Shown here piece by piece: positions 23,842 through 35,169 of a DNA stretch of 64,000 nucleotides. A program made the translations under genes and the position numbers. This DNA is from Nomia melanderi (lineage: Eukaryota > Arthropoda > Insecta > Hymenoptera > Halictidae): NCBI RefSeq assembly GCF_051020985.1, contig NC_135003.1, forward strand, positions 1,326,001 through 1,390,000, read 5' to 3'. The stretch's first letter is position 1; the number at the start of each line of letters is the position of its first letter. The notes under the pieces were generated by a model. The model had not been told where the DNA came from and ran no database searches. It was given only the letters and a program-made list of their open reading frames with translations.

Positions 23842-24171
23842 TCAACCCAATATTATAGTACCATAGCGAGCGGTTGAGGTTTCCATTGAATCGGTGTTTT
23901 CTACCGAACAGCGGTCGAAAATCAGCCGATGACAAGTGGCTTGTCCTACAGTAGCGGAACATGCTACCGTAATGGTAGATAGTTCGATGCTATCTTTTAG
24001 AAGTTTTATGGCTGGGTCAGGGCTCGCCGGGGCCTTGTGGCAAACCATCCGCACTTCTAGGCGGAAATCAATTACTGGGTCATTTGGAACAGCTGAGTCC
24101 GGTGTAGTCCCTTGGGTGCTGTACGTTGTACCGTATCTGCGTGCGTCGGCTAAAGTCGTTTCTACAAACAA
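23842..24171 (-). CDS. Unrecognised 109-codon open frame, possibly a gene or transposon fragment
   Basis: The frame is open from a position directly preceded by an acceptor-like ttctcgaattccag (24172-24185 region, minus strand) to a TGA at 23842-23844. There is no ATG at its start, so it would have to be a terminal exon or a truncated frame. Base content is near 50% GC in AT-rich surroundings, and many codons begin with G (Val, Asp, Ala, Glu, Gly), a pattern common in real coding sequence. Words include NDPVIDFRLEVRMVCHK and SPDPAIKLLKDSIELS. I recognise no domain. The opposite strand is also open (23936-24262, no ATG at its start), which weakens the case. It abuts a dispersed repeat, so a decayed transposon or integrated foreign gene is as likely as a host exon. 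Confidence 0.3.
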   Translation of the reverse strand: MFVETTLADARRYGTTYSTQGTTPDSAVPNDPVIDFRLEVRMVCHKAPASPDPAIKLLKDSIELSTITVACSATVGQATCHRLIFDRCSVENTDSMETSTARYGTIILG

Positions 24172-24370
24172 CTGGAATTCGAGAAACTTTATGGTAGGTT
24201 GTAAGATAAATAAGTTCGGTTGTAAGTATAAACAGGTTCTAATTCGAAGAATTTACTCGTGATTTATTGCAAATGTTCGTAACCGTGATTGGCCAGTAGT
24301 TAGTTTGAACCCAGTATGTACACTGCTATTTCACTGTTGCTTCGTGAAAATTGATGAATAACATTATTAA

Positions 24371-24608
24371 CCCTTTGCACTCGGAAGTTTCTCACTGGAA
24401 ACGTTTAACGTTTTTTGACGAGGCGAAGACGATATTCCTTGAAACTAAGTCGAAGGGAAATCACGCGTACATTGAGGAACAAAGCTATTTTATTCCAATA
24501 TTTCACGTATCAAGGCATTATACAAAGTTCAGCATTAACTATCAGATTTCATAGTTTTACCGCGTCAAATCAAGCGGTGACTGAGAGTCGTCTCCCGAGT
24601 GCAAAGGG
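24371..24608 (+). mobile_element. TTAA-flanked MITE, group F, copy 1
   Basis: The element is 238 bp between TTAA at 24367-24370 and TTAA at 24609-24612. The inverted ends CCCTTTGCACTCGG and CCGAGTGCAAAGGG are perfect over 14 bp. The CCC start and TTAA target are typical of piggyBac-superfamily termini. The two overlapping short frames inside are chance. Confidence 0.9.
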
Positions 24609-24612
24609 TTAA

Positions 24613-25645
24613 ATGTACAGAATGTTTGAGGACGGATGGTACAACAATGCAGGAAGTGATTCTACGTTAAAAAATTAATTGAAAATCTGCAATAAACTTC
24701 TGTCGTATGTTCTTTCGTTTTATAAATAAAAACATTATGGAATAATTAATTATTTGAAATAGCTATTGTTTCAAATGGATCGATAGCAAATGTAATTTCA
24801 AATAACAGTACTGAAAATACATGTCCGACATATTCTCTTTCGAATGATTATTTCTTATTTTCATTTCAAATGCAATATGTTCAGACATGTTACAGTGTTA
24901 TTATTAGGAAACAGAGGCAAATCGGACGTATGATGTCATGAGATATTTTTCTTTCCGTTTGAGCTTCTGTAGGATCTCTTTAAATACAGGGATATCCACT
25001 TAACTCGGAACCAATACGTGCGAGAAGAAGCGTGACTAGCAATTCCACGACACGTACTCGCTTCAATCTCAGAGACAAGTTTTGAGTAGAATGTGTCAAT
25101 GCGAATCTACTTTATTATCAGATTTATTTATAGGTTCACACATATAAGAGAGTAAGGACTCTAATTCGTTCTAGCAGATGTGTAGATTTCACCACAGGAT
25201 CCAAAAAAAGAAAGCGACTTATTTACAACATATTTAGACACTCGAGGATGTTCGTACATTAGATTTTTCAATATTTCGTCATGGGAAGAATTGTCTTCTG
25301 ACTACAATGCAAGAGAATGTCCTTTGTAGAGTCATCAGCGAAACGAACACGAAGAAATGGACACCCTTATAAACTTTTTATATGGTTGTTTCACAGTTGT
25401 TGCATGCACAGTGATTCAGTGTTTTTAGAATTCTAACGACAGATTGATCTTCGGTTTTTGAATCGCTCTGCTCAGAGTCCAACCTAAGGATTGATCATGC
25501 TTGTCCTTCCTCCTGCTCTCTATATCAAGTGTATAAGTGCCCTAAAATTGCAAAACAGTAGCATTTTAAATCCGACTTCGAATAAAACGCTATCACTGTG
25601 TCAGTCGGTACTTTGCTGCTATTGTACTAACAAATATCCACTTTA
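24613..25645. other. AT-rich non-coding stretch
   Basis: There is no supported gene. A somewhat CpG-richer patch at 24990-25090 has no frame or motif that I can name. Confidence 0.45.
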
Positions 25646-25653
25646 AACGGGTG

Positions 25654-25831
25654 AAAATACCTCTCAAGGTTGAGGGTTGGAAATATATTTTTTGCAATGT
25701 CTCTGAAACTAGAGAATGCAGAAAAGAAATTATTTCTTAAAATTGTTCACCTCGAAATGAACAACTTAGATTTCCTTTCTACACCTCTTGTAAAGAATAT
25801 CCTTTCAATCCTCAACTTTGAGGGGTGTCTT
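25654..25831. mobile_element. Short foldback element with aaaatacc...ctcaa ends
   Basis: The left arm (aaaatacctctcaaggttga, from 25654) and the right arm (ctcaactttgaggggtgtct, to about 25831) are inverse copies over about 60 bp with scattered differences. The left arm and the adjoining gttcacctcgaaatgaacaa region match, in inverse orientation, 30701-30813. The family is unnamed and non-coding. Confidence 0.7.
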
Positions 25832-25860
25832 CATACGACGCATAGTCATTATTGATGCGT

Positions 25861-25992
25861 GGCAATAACAAAAGATGGAAGCAAGATCGAATGCGACTGA
25901 GTAAGACGGAACTATAGAGAATTATATTTTCTGTTGTTACTTCTCACTTCGTCGCATTCGGTCTCGCATTTGTCCTTTGTTATTTCAGCGCC
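25861..25992. repeat. Imperfect hairpin of about 130 bp
   Basis: The left arm ggcaataacaaaagatgg... and the inverse of the right arm (ending tttgttatttcagcgcc at 25992) align over about 45-50 bp, with shared blocks aataacaaa and cgaatgcgac. Some of the differences would be tolerated as G-U pairs on one strand. The loop is about 30-40 bases. It resembles a precursor-like stem-loop or a tiny foldback MITE and lies directly after the foldback at 25654-25831. The arms do not match any conserved insect microRNA that I know. Confidence 0.55.
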
Positions 25993-27105
25993 AAGAGGCA
26001 TAGTAGTAGATGTTGCTTACTTAATGTTTTAGATAATTTGAATTTCATTGATTGATGTTGTTTTCATAATTATAAATTAAAAGAATATTTTCATTTTTAT
26101 TACGATGCGGTGGTTAAGAGTTTGTATTGTCTTTTGGCGTCGCTCGTTTACGTCATGCAGTTCGATTAGGTTGCAGTTGTCGGTGGATGTGAAAGACAAC
26201 ATTGTAACGTGCAAGTGACTGACAGTGAGCAATCAATTTCAAATTTGATTATTGTTAAGAATATAATAAATAGGGTGAACATGCGAACTGAGTCAACATT
26301 GAAGTATTCCGTAAAAAGGATCGTTTTCGATGATCGTTCGTGTCACATGTAAATTGTGTTACCAACTTGATTAGTTTAAAACATTGTCGTAGTATTTGTA
26401 TTCATGTATTACGTTGTCAACATCCAACAATTGACAGAAACAACTGTAATCAATTGGAAACTTCAGAAATTCGACGCTTGTTCAACATACATTCAAAGAC
26501 GAATATGTTGATAAAATTATAAAGCAAGTCCAGCATAGAAATTCGAAGAATCGGTGAAGTCATCGCATTTTGAACGAAGTGATGCGGATAATTCGACAGC
26601 TCACCTAAAATTTGAAACATGTTTTTCTTAAATAAAGGTGTTTATCCTTGACGCTATAATCTGATAGAAGACTTTCGAAAAACGGTGTATATTTTCTGTC
26701 ATTATCGCACATAGATAGCACGTGGACAAGTTCATTACCATTTTCGCACACTTATGACGTTTGCAATTTCATATCTCTGGCAAAAAAAGTCGAACTAATT
26801 TCATGCAAGTTCATTTAAGTTATAACTCTTGGTAAGGTGTACAGGAAATGGCTCTACTTTTACTAAAGCCTTTCATACATAAAGAGCATACAGTGCATTT
26901 TATGAAATATTTTAGCTATAGACATCGTGATCAAATCAAGAGTGGTAGTAAATGTGTTTATGGTGACGTCGTTTTCACTTACAATCGTTGCTGGGTTGCT
27001 TTTTAAATAAAACCTAGCAGTTCGTCGCGTCCGATGGTGACTAAGTACGTAAGCTGGAACGACCCTTCGTTGGTCGATTGAAATTTTACAGATACATACT
27101 TTCCA
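25993..27105. other. AT-rich non-coding stretch
   Basis: No gene can be supported. If the minus-strand exon at 27111-27202 is real, this begins its downstream intron. No following exon was identified here. Confidence 0.4.
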
Positions 27106-27110
27106 CCTAC

Positions 27111-27202
27111 CTTGTTATCATACGGGACAGATCGATACATACTATGGGGTCGACATTGGTGGCATCCTTTTCACGAACACCGCCACGTGGCGGAAGTGGC
27201 AT
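27111..27202 (-). CDS. Possible first coding exon of an unrecognised gene
   Basis: On the minus strand an ATG at 27202-27200 is preceded immediately by an in-frame TAA. It opens 30 codons plus two bases, ending at 27111 before a consensus donor (AAG then GTAGGT, intron side 27110-27105). The translation begins MPLPPRGGVREK and continues DATNVDPIVCIDLSRM. If unspliced, the next codon pair reads into TAG. The codons are GC-balanced in very AT-rich flanks, and local GC (about 27110-27260) is far above the background. I do not recognise the protein, and 30 residues are too few to assign a domain. No second exon was found. The palindromes in the same block (27180-27228) mean a purely regulatory reading is possible. 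The downstream gene body would lie towards base 1 or outside the window. Confidence 0.4.
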
Positions 27203-27228
27203 TTATGCCGGTACCACACGTGCCACTT
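27180..27228. promoter_or_regulatory. Palindromes with two CACGTG E-box cores
   Basis: A perfect 14-bp palindrome CCGCCACGTGGCGG lies at 27180-27193. An inverted pair AAGTGGCA (27194-27201) and TGCCACTT (27221-27228) flanks a second palindromic zone, and a further CACGTG spans about 27217-27222. CACGTG is the classic site for bHLH and bHLH-ZIP factors. The cluster overlaps the candidate start codon, so it may be a promoter-proximal element or an RNA stem-loop near a translation start. Confidence 0.45.
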
Positions 27229-27264
27229 GGATGTTCGATACCGGTTGCTAGCAGTTTTTCTGCG

Positions 27265-30200
27265 TTTGGGTAGGATAATTTGAATCGATAGTAATTATTT
27301 TGATGTTTGTGCTTGTTATTGTTTATACTCGGTGGTTCATAGTTAACTTTTTTGAATTGAAAGCTGAGTCCCACGTCGTTAGAAAAATGTTTGAAAATAG
27401 GTTATAACAATGGTTTTTATTAATTACCGATTTTTATCATATATTGTCCGTTGCAGTTTATAACCTTCAACGTTTTGATACTAAACACTGGATTTGGAAA
27501 TGTATACAATATAATAAACTGTACAATGAATGTCCGTGAGTGTAGTGTTAAGTTTAATAACATTTTTCAAATGAAAAGTTAATATTTGCTTGGTTCCACT
27601 TTTCGTGGTTTATTTTGGAAAATTCACTGAATGGAAAACGGTTATTAAGAAATAATGAGATTTTTGAGGTACAATTTATTTTTAAGTTTGATATTAGCAA
27701 GACTATAATAACGGTAGTAATGGAGATATATAAGTACTAGTAGATATTTATGGTAACTGGACTGAAGGTGTTATTTTAACGTTCGATGCAATAGAGCATA
27801 AATGGTTTAATTGCCCGTTGAGTAATAGGTATTCTAATCGTCTATAATCATGCTGGTAAAGAGGGTAAAGTTAAAGATAAGAAAACCTGTATTTTATAAT
27901 TATTTCGCTAAAAATTGACAAAATCAATGATAGAATCGAGCGAACGTTACTTCCTCTCGTATTTCCCAACATACTCACTAATAATAAAGTGAACGAACTG
28001 GTAAATGTTAATGAAATTTCTTACTTGATCGTTAGTATTACTCTGCATATTTACGTATACATGCCAGAAACGCATAAGACGAGCAATCCACTAATAACGA
28101 TACATTAGCCGCGATATCGAGCCTCCAAGAACCTCAAATATAACAAAATTCCGAGTTACATCACTAATAAGAAGCGCGTATTCGTGTACGTTCAAGTTAG
28201 CGAAGTCAATTTGCATAATTTACTATGCATTCCGCGGAATGTCTCGAGCATTCGAATATTTCGTTCGACGGCGAGATTCATATATTGCTGACATATTTAC
28301 GGTCGCGAATTTGCTTTTATCTACTTGCCGTTTTATCGTTCGTTTTCCGTGCGCATGGAAACAGGTTTGCATCAAACCGCGTGACGCACTATGAAGTCAT
28401 ATTAGGAATGGCGAAACTTTTTCCTTGTGTGTCATTTCTGGATGAATATATTATACCGGGATGTATTTCGCGGACACTTCGCAGTCGAAACTGGACATAT
28501 CGTGTATTACCAATTTCTACGAGTACTTTTAAAATTGTTATTGCCGTCTTCAATGCACGGTTTTATCCGTCATCCTTCGTTAATACTATGGCCTTAGTCG
28601 TTATTATAGAGTAAATAAATATTCCGAAATAAAGTAAATGTTATTTGCTTATGCCTTGTTTATATTTTTTGAATCGTTAACCGTCGTAAAAAGTACCTAC
28701 TTCTTATTTCTCGGTTGAATTGCCATTTCTATAAAGCGTTACACAATTAAAGTGTGCCTCGGATTTTCTACGGATTAAATGTCATAAAAGTAAAAGTTTT
28801 CATAGAAAGTCGAACACAGATTTCATATTTTCTTTTATCTGCCAAACGTGCTCGTGGTGGTTGCAAATATCCATTTCATTGCTGTTTTTCTTCAATTAAT
28901 TTGTAAACCGCGAATTGCAGATCGGGTTACAATTTTCAATATTTGCTTATGCGTATGTCAACGCTACAGTGGAAATGCGTGTAAAGTATCTCTAGTTTAC
29001 TCCATTTAAGTTTGCCAGTGAAAGTATTAGTAATTGTATACCCCCGTCGTTTGTTTCAGTTTCTGAAACGAATTCCGTTAAGCCTCTGTAGAATTAATCT
29101 ATTCCCTTTTCCACGGTAATATTGAAATCCGATACTACTTTTATGTTGTTCTTGTATTCTTTTAGCCGTTGAAATATACTACTGAAGAAATTTAAGATAA
29201 ATGTAGTTAAACATTTATTATAGTACACAACAAATGCAGAATCAGCCACAGGTTTCTGAAGAAAGGGAAATATTTTTTAGTGCAAGATAAAACTTGAATC
29301 GATTTAAAAATTTATTGACCATTTTATTTTTTCAAGTGACAGTTTGTATTGTAGACAGTACCGAAGTCAACAAAATTATGTAGTTACTTGAGTCTGCTCT
29401 ATTCTTATCATTATTAATAAATTGAGAAAAGAAATGTTATTTATTGCAACTTTTCCAATGATCTGTTTCATCGAGTTCTCAAACTTTAAATTTTGTTAAT
29501 AACCTTCAGTCGATAATTAACAGTAGAAAACATGTTTTACAATAAATATTTTTTCTTTCTGTTGCAGGTAAGAAAGCTTCATTGATTCGGAACCATGTTA
29601 TAATTTCTTCTTGGATATTAAACGGTAATTCATAGAAAATCTATTTTATTTAGATTAACACTACACATTTTTTAAAGCGTGTATTGGGTCATATTGTAAG
29701 TAGTACAATTTTTGTCAAACTGATTTTACAACAATGAAGCTTGCCATGATTTTCACTTATTTATTTAATAGATAGTACACATATCACTGAAGATTAGCAC
29801 CTCATATATTTTCGTCATTTTGAATGAAGTCGATAAATTCGTAAAAAAAGGACATGTTTCGAAGGAGCAAATATTATGACTGGAAAGGTCCTTTTTCAAG
29901 GTTATACTTCCTCAATTCTAAGATCATGGATATATTTCTTTGAAAATGTAGCTCGAATTTAATTGATCCAGCTTTTCAATGCGTATAAAATTGAAACTAA
30001 TACCTTTGATTTCATATTTTTACCAACTTTTTATTGTAATATTTATACCTTCAAAATAAATATTATTTTCTTGAAAAATGAAAATTTGTATATCCTTAAA
30101 AATAAGATAGATAGGTTCTAATTTTTGGTCATTCATTTTACATACTATTGTAAATAGAAACTTTCAAATCATCTTATATTGAAATCTCACTAGTATAAAT

Positions 30201-30695
30201 CGAATATTGCAGTTATTACAAATGTTCGAAGTAGTATTTGACACATGTGTATTTGTGTAATATCTATGTATAAATCATGTTCTATTTAATATCTGTTTAA
30301 CATTTAATGTCTAACCATTTTCTTATTGGTGTACTAATTAATAATTCAGTTTCTTAAATTCTAGCCTCACATTATCAACGTGTACCTACACAATTAATAC
30401 ATTTACAATTATTTAAAAATTGCTTATTGTAATTGCAAATAGTAATGGTCTACAGAATAATGAAATGTCCAGATGAAGAAATAGTAAATCTTCACAATTA
30501 TTACGAGGTTAGTTGTTATAAAAATGTCATTGTGTTATATTCCGCGAATCGTTTAATTGTTCAGCCGCCATTCGTAGAAATATACGTATTTTAACAAGGG
30601 CACCGCATCAACCAGCGCACCCCGATTTTAATGAAATTTACGTGAGACGTAGTTCTCAAGAATATAAAATGAACTAGTTCTAATTGGTAAACTAG
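27265..30695. other. AT-rich non-coding stretch
   Basis: A 129-codon frame at 28225-28614 plus ends next to two AATAAA-like words but has no domain, and a frame of that length is expected about once by chance in a window of this size and composition. Otherwise there are no repeats or genes that I can name. Confidence 0.45.
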
Positions 30696-30700
30696 TAGAA

Positions 30701-30813
30701 ATTGTTCATTTCGAGGCGAATAATTTAAAAGGCAATTTTCTTTTTCACACCTCCTAGTTTCAAAGATATTATAAAAAATATATTTTCAACCCTCAACTCT
30801 GAGGGGTATTTTT
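30701..30813. mobile_element. Fragment related to the foldback at 25654-25831
   Basis: The sequence from attgttcatttcgagg to ctctgaggggtattttt matches the inverse of about 25654-25765. Shared blocks are gttcatttcgagg, ctagtttca, aaaaaatatattt and caaccctcaa. The second arm is not evident to its left. This confirms a dispersed family. Confidence 0.7.
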
Positions 30814-31179
30814 AATCCTTAAAAATGGTTGTTGGCCGATAAGAAAAAATACTATTAAAAATACTACTATAAAATGTTCTACGTGTCGCAAAACTCAAGA
30901 ATGAGCCCAGCTAGGAAGTTCATCAGTTTTTATCAAATAAAAGTGAATAGCCAAACTTAAAATATTAGTCGAAAAACTGGTTTCAACTCATTTTAGATCC
31001 CGAATCATTTCATTTTTTCCATCTAATATAAATAGGGAAAGAATTGCATTACTTATAGGATGATCCAATATAAATAGCATACTGTGGCGTCGGTTATTCG
31101 TATTCAGTCGATCTCATTAATAGAAAATTAATTCCATGAATGTAACACGAGTCGCAAAGTGCTTAAACTGTTCTGATGC

Positions 31180-31600
31180 TCATCGATACAATTTCAGCGT
31201 GCTTAGTCCATTCGATCCGCCGCACGTCGTACACATTAGATTCCGATTTCAATCAGTGATTCAATTTTAATTGAAAGATACGAGCGCTTTTTCCTCGGAC
31301 GCAATATTCCGTGATTGAATCCGGTGCGAGGACAGGACATCGCGGTTTTTGATGGACGGTGCACACTATCGTGCCACGAGTCCGTGACGCGAGGACGATA
31401 TTTTTATAAGTTTCGTGGCACCGGTCCAAGCGCACCGGACCACCCTCGATCGATCCCGTTTTGAAAATAAAAAGAAAACCTCCAGCGTACACTCGAATTT
31501 TCGGCCACTTAACGCACTGTCGCTGCTGGATCGTGGATGTTCGTGCGTTTATAGCATTCACGATTTTCTGGAACACTGTCCAATAAAATGTTTGTGAAAG
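31180..31600. other. GC-rich island of unknown role
   Basis: A CpG-rich block with frames of 107 codons (minus, 31253-31576) and 60 codons (plus, 31415-31597) that overlap and show no known family. A tatttttataag word near 31400 is TATA-like but unsupported. It may be a regulatory island or untranslated exon. Confidence 0.35.
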
Positions 31601-33025
31601 CAGATCACGGATCTTTACATGAATTTTAACTTTTAACCTTTTGCACCACTTTGTTAAGCCCGACTCGACATCGATATTATTTACAGGTGCTCCTATATCT
31701 GATTTCGTTCGATATTTTTCAGTTATTTTTTAGTTATTTGGTAATTCTCGAGAAGATGGCCATGTTTTCTTCGAAATGCATTTAAATAAAAACTAAAAGA
31801 ATTGGAAAACAGATTTGATTTCTGAATAAACCGTAATTACTTTCTTACAATATAATCAATAAGAATTAAAATTACAAATGAAGAGACATCAACTGTAATT
31901 GCAATTGTATCAATTGTTTATGCAGAGTAATTGAAGTGGCGATCTCTCCCGTACGGCCATCTCCGTCGGAATTGCCTTACTAATTTCAATACAATTAGCA
32001 AACCAGACTGTTTATATTATTTTATAATAACCAGGAGTACTTTGATGTACATTGTAAGTAAAACCTTTGAAATAATGAAGAGTTATTGGAAGGGGAATGT
32101 ACGAATGCAAAGGATTCAGAAATAATTCGAAGGAAAATTGAATCTAGAAGATTATTATTTCATTAAAGATTATTGCCAAGTAGAAGAACATGTTTGTAAA
32201 CAAATTTATTAACACGTGTACTTCGTTGGATTTTATTAAGTAGTAGCATTTGATGTAGGTAAAAACATAACGATCCCATGTTGTCGATTAATGAGATTTT
32301 CTACTTTTTTGAAGTGAGGTAAAAGCTTTGTCTGGAATGAAGAACTTCTAGCTTCTGTCAGTTTATGAAAATCTGTTTTTCTGTAATTATCCGTATCGGT
32401 TTACCAATAGAGACGTTAATGCTAGAAGATCCATTTTACAATAATTCCATGTGTCCCGAGCTAGAGATGTAAAAATATGTCAGTAAAGGATCATACTTCA
32501 TTCGTTTTTACAGTATATTTATTGATTCTAGCAGTTATAAGAAAAGAGTAATGCAAGCAGGTGTAAGAATGATTTCCAAAAGAGGAGTCCTCGCTGATGG
32601 GTAGTTAATTCATTTTTTAATAAATTCTGTAATTACAAACCGGTTAGTAAATTACAATACCCTTTTTATGAAAAAGAATTATAATTAAGGAACCTGTATA
32701 CTCGTATATTATTAATGTAAATTAAATTGTTTGTTTTTTACGAGGAAGGAGAGAAAACTGGATGTCCTAGTGATTTTAACTTTGAGAAGTTGCTACTGTT
32801 TACGAGTCAGCATTCAGCTTAATTCTATTTATATCGAACTATTCTTCAAGAATTTAGTTTTCTAGCAACGAATACACTGCCACGAGAGTTGTCCGTATTC
32901 TACGTAACAATCACTTATTTTATTCATAGCGGAGGAAAATGTTTTTAAATAATATCTACACCACTTGACAAAGTCTAACCTTTCCCGAATTTATAACACT
33001 GAATAGACGGTTCTTATAGAGTTTT
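31600..33025. other. AT-rich non-coding stretch
   Basis: No gene or transposon end was recognised. Only short, motif-free frames are present. Confidence 0.5.
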
Positions 33026-33030
33026 ATGTA

Positions 33031-33300
33031 CAGGGTGTTTCAACAAGTTATATCTCAACCATCGCAGCACGATCATGTACCTTTGATTTGATGGAAAAGG
33101 ATCTAATTACAGCAAATTTCACTGTGACCTTGAAAAGAAGGGTTAACATTTTTGTGTCGTTGCATCATGTCTTTTTCTGTTACATTATAGGTTACCATAC
33201 TTGACGCCGTAGGACTTTGCCATTTGTGGTGCAAAATGACAAACTCTGACGCAAATTGACACAGGATGTCATTGCGTCCTGACATAGGACGTCATTTAAT
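33031..33300. repeat. Transposon-like end (acagggtgttt) with a repeated aggacgtcatt word
   Basis: Tacagggtgtttcaacaagtt at 33031 resembles ends seen in several insect transposon classes and the TACAGGGTGT terminus of the element at 61673-62028. Near 33260-33300 the words aggatgtcatt and aggacgtcattt recur. No partner end was located, so the type is uncertain. Confidence 0.3.
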
Positions 33301-33309
33301 GGATACTCG

Positions 33310-34140
33310 TGTAATAGAAAAAAATACTGCACATCGCGGTCCTTTACTACCCGATGGGGACTTCAACAACAATTTACAAGCAAACTAGAGTGGTGCTCAC
33401 TTAAATTTTAAAGGAATCTGTTCGGTTAAATTTTCACAAACCATGTTCACTCTTCTCCACTGTTTCCAGTTCAGTGTAACCTGATCCCAGTAGATAGGGA
33501 CAGAAAATTAATACTAAAACTTAAAATTTATAGAAAATTAATTGAAATGCGACTAAACACGACGTACATCGGACTAATTTTATCGACTTAAAGCAGTGGA
33601 ATATGTTGATTGCTCCGAATTAAAATTTTAATGCTGTGAAATAGTTTTAAAATGCTGTAATTTCATTGAAGTTATCAAGTGACTACGTTTATATTTTTAC
33701 AGTATTAGTCTCTTATTATAATTATTTATATGTAATTTTTGTAGATTTTTCATGTGAGGGAACATGTTTAAAAAAATTAAAATCCGCTATTTCTTTATGT
33801 TGTATATATTATTTTTATTAAATCGGTAAAATTAGTCTTATTTACGTCTTGTTTGGACACATTTTAATCGGAAAGATTTTAACAACCCATCCGTACCATA
33901 TTTGGGAAGGTACGGTTCAAATTATCACCATTGACATTTTCATCATTGCATGATGGTATTTGATGCATGCGGCATCACTTTAAAATCCCGCGTCTCGACC
34001 TACGACGCTTAACGGATTGTGTCTATCCCGATTCTGCTTACTATATCGATTCTCTGTCTTTGTCAAAGTGTACTCGAATTAATTTAGGAAGCAGCAGATT
34101 ACCCTGCTCGCCAGAATTTTAATGCTGTGAACGAAAATTC
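33310..34140. other. AT-rich non-coding stretch with a small CpG-richer patch
   Basis: The part at about 33890-34030 is richer in G and C and contains repeated atgatg/catgatgg/tgcatg words. No gene or RNA is supported. Confidence 0.4.
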
Positions 34141-34150
34141 TAAAAGTGTG

Positions 34151-34799
34151 TAGTAGGATAAGGGGGTCAAAATTACCCTTAGATAAATTTTTCTCGAGGA
34201 AGTTTCCTTCTATAGCTCACCCATACGAAATATTGTGCACCAATTTTCAGCCCTCTATCTCAACGAGAAGGGTAGTTATAGGGTAAATTCGAATGATCAG
34301 TTTTTGTCCCATTTTCCCTATTTAATGGTAAGTGAAAATTGGGAAAAAATTCGGAGATATTTTTGGCATAACAGTGCATGGCTGAAATTTTTTTGAGATT
34401 TTTACGTTCGAAATTTTTAGCATGAAAAATGAAAAACTCACAAAAAATAGAAAAATGTAGATTTCGCGACGAAGCATTCCAGCGACAAGTTTTTAATTTA
34501 TACAGTAGTAGACACATTGGTATGACAGATGTTCTCAGTTTTTTCAGATCTATTGACTTGCTGCACCATCGTTAAAAAAAATGAAAAACGTATAATTACA
34601 ATACTCTTTTTATGAAATTTTCATGTTGTTCATTTGTTTGACACAAACATTGATAATTCGAATTTACCCTGTAACTACCCTTCTGGTTGAGATAGAGGGC
34701 TGAAAATTGGTGTATAATGTTTTCTATGGGTAAGCTATCCAAGGAAACTTTCTCAAGAAAAATCGGTCTAAGGACACTTTTGACCTCCTTATCCTGCTA
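34151..34799. mobile_element. Inverted-repeat element with 145-bp arms and a 360-bp spacer
   Basis: The left arm (34151-34294) and right arm (34655-34799) are inverse copies with about 85% identity by eye. Long perfect stretches include ccaattttcagccctctatc and gggtaaattcgaat. The spacer (34295-34654) has no meaningful frame. The structure fits a foldback or long-TIR non-autonomous DNA transposon. Its outermost bases read tagtaggataagg, and I cannot assign a superfamily or target duplication. Confidence 0.85.
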
Positions 34800-35140
34800 T
34801 ACCCCTTAAATGAACATCACTGTATTCATTTACGAGAAATTTCATTTCTTTCAAAATATTTACTTTGGCAATGATTAGAACACGATGCAACAATGAAAAC
34901 TTGTAACCCTTTTTTCAAGGTCAGGCTCAATTTAGCAAGCACTCACTCACATCTTTTTCCACCGAATGAAAGAGGTAGAATGACACTGTGGTAGTCGTGA
35001 CAAATATTTTTGAAACATTCTATACAGTATATGAATCTAGGAATCATTATTTTCTCGTGTGGCCAGTGTTTCAAGAAATGAATTAAAATAAAATGTTATG
35101 TCTTCTGCTGAAAAAATTTCTTATAGTTTAATAGATAGTG

Positions 35141-35157
35141 ATATATATATATATATA
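35141..35157. repeat. (AT)n microsatellite
   Basis: Seventeen bases of uninterrupted AT dinucleotide lie just outside the left arm of the large inverted repeat. Confidence 0.9.
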
Positions 35158-35169
35158 CTTCCGTGGTTG

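Noticed and set aside
24351..24612. Two overlapping plus-strand frames of 65-67 codons
   Set aside because: They lie within or across the group F MITE, which is non-coding.
28225..28617. A 129-codon plus-strand frame ending beside AATAAA-like words
   Set aside because: At this base composition about one frame of such length is expected by chance in 64 kb. No domain, splice signal or coding-like codon use is evident, and AATAAA is frequent in AT-rich DNA.
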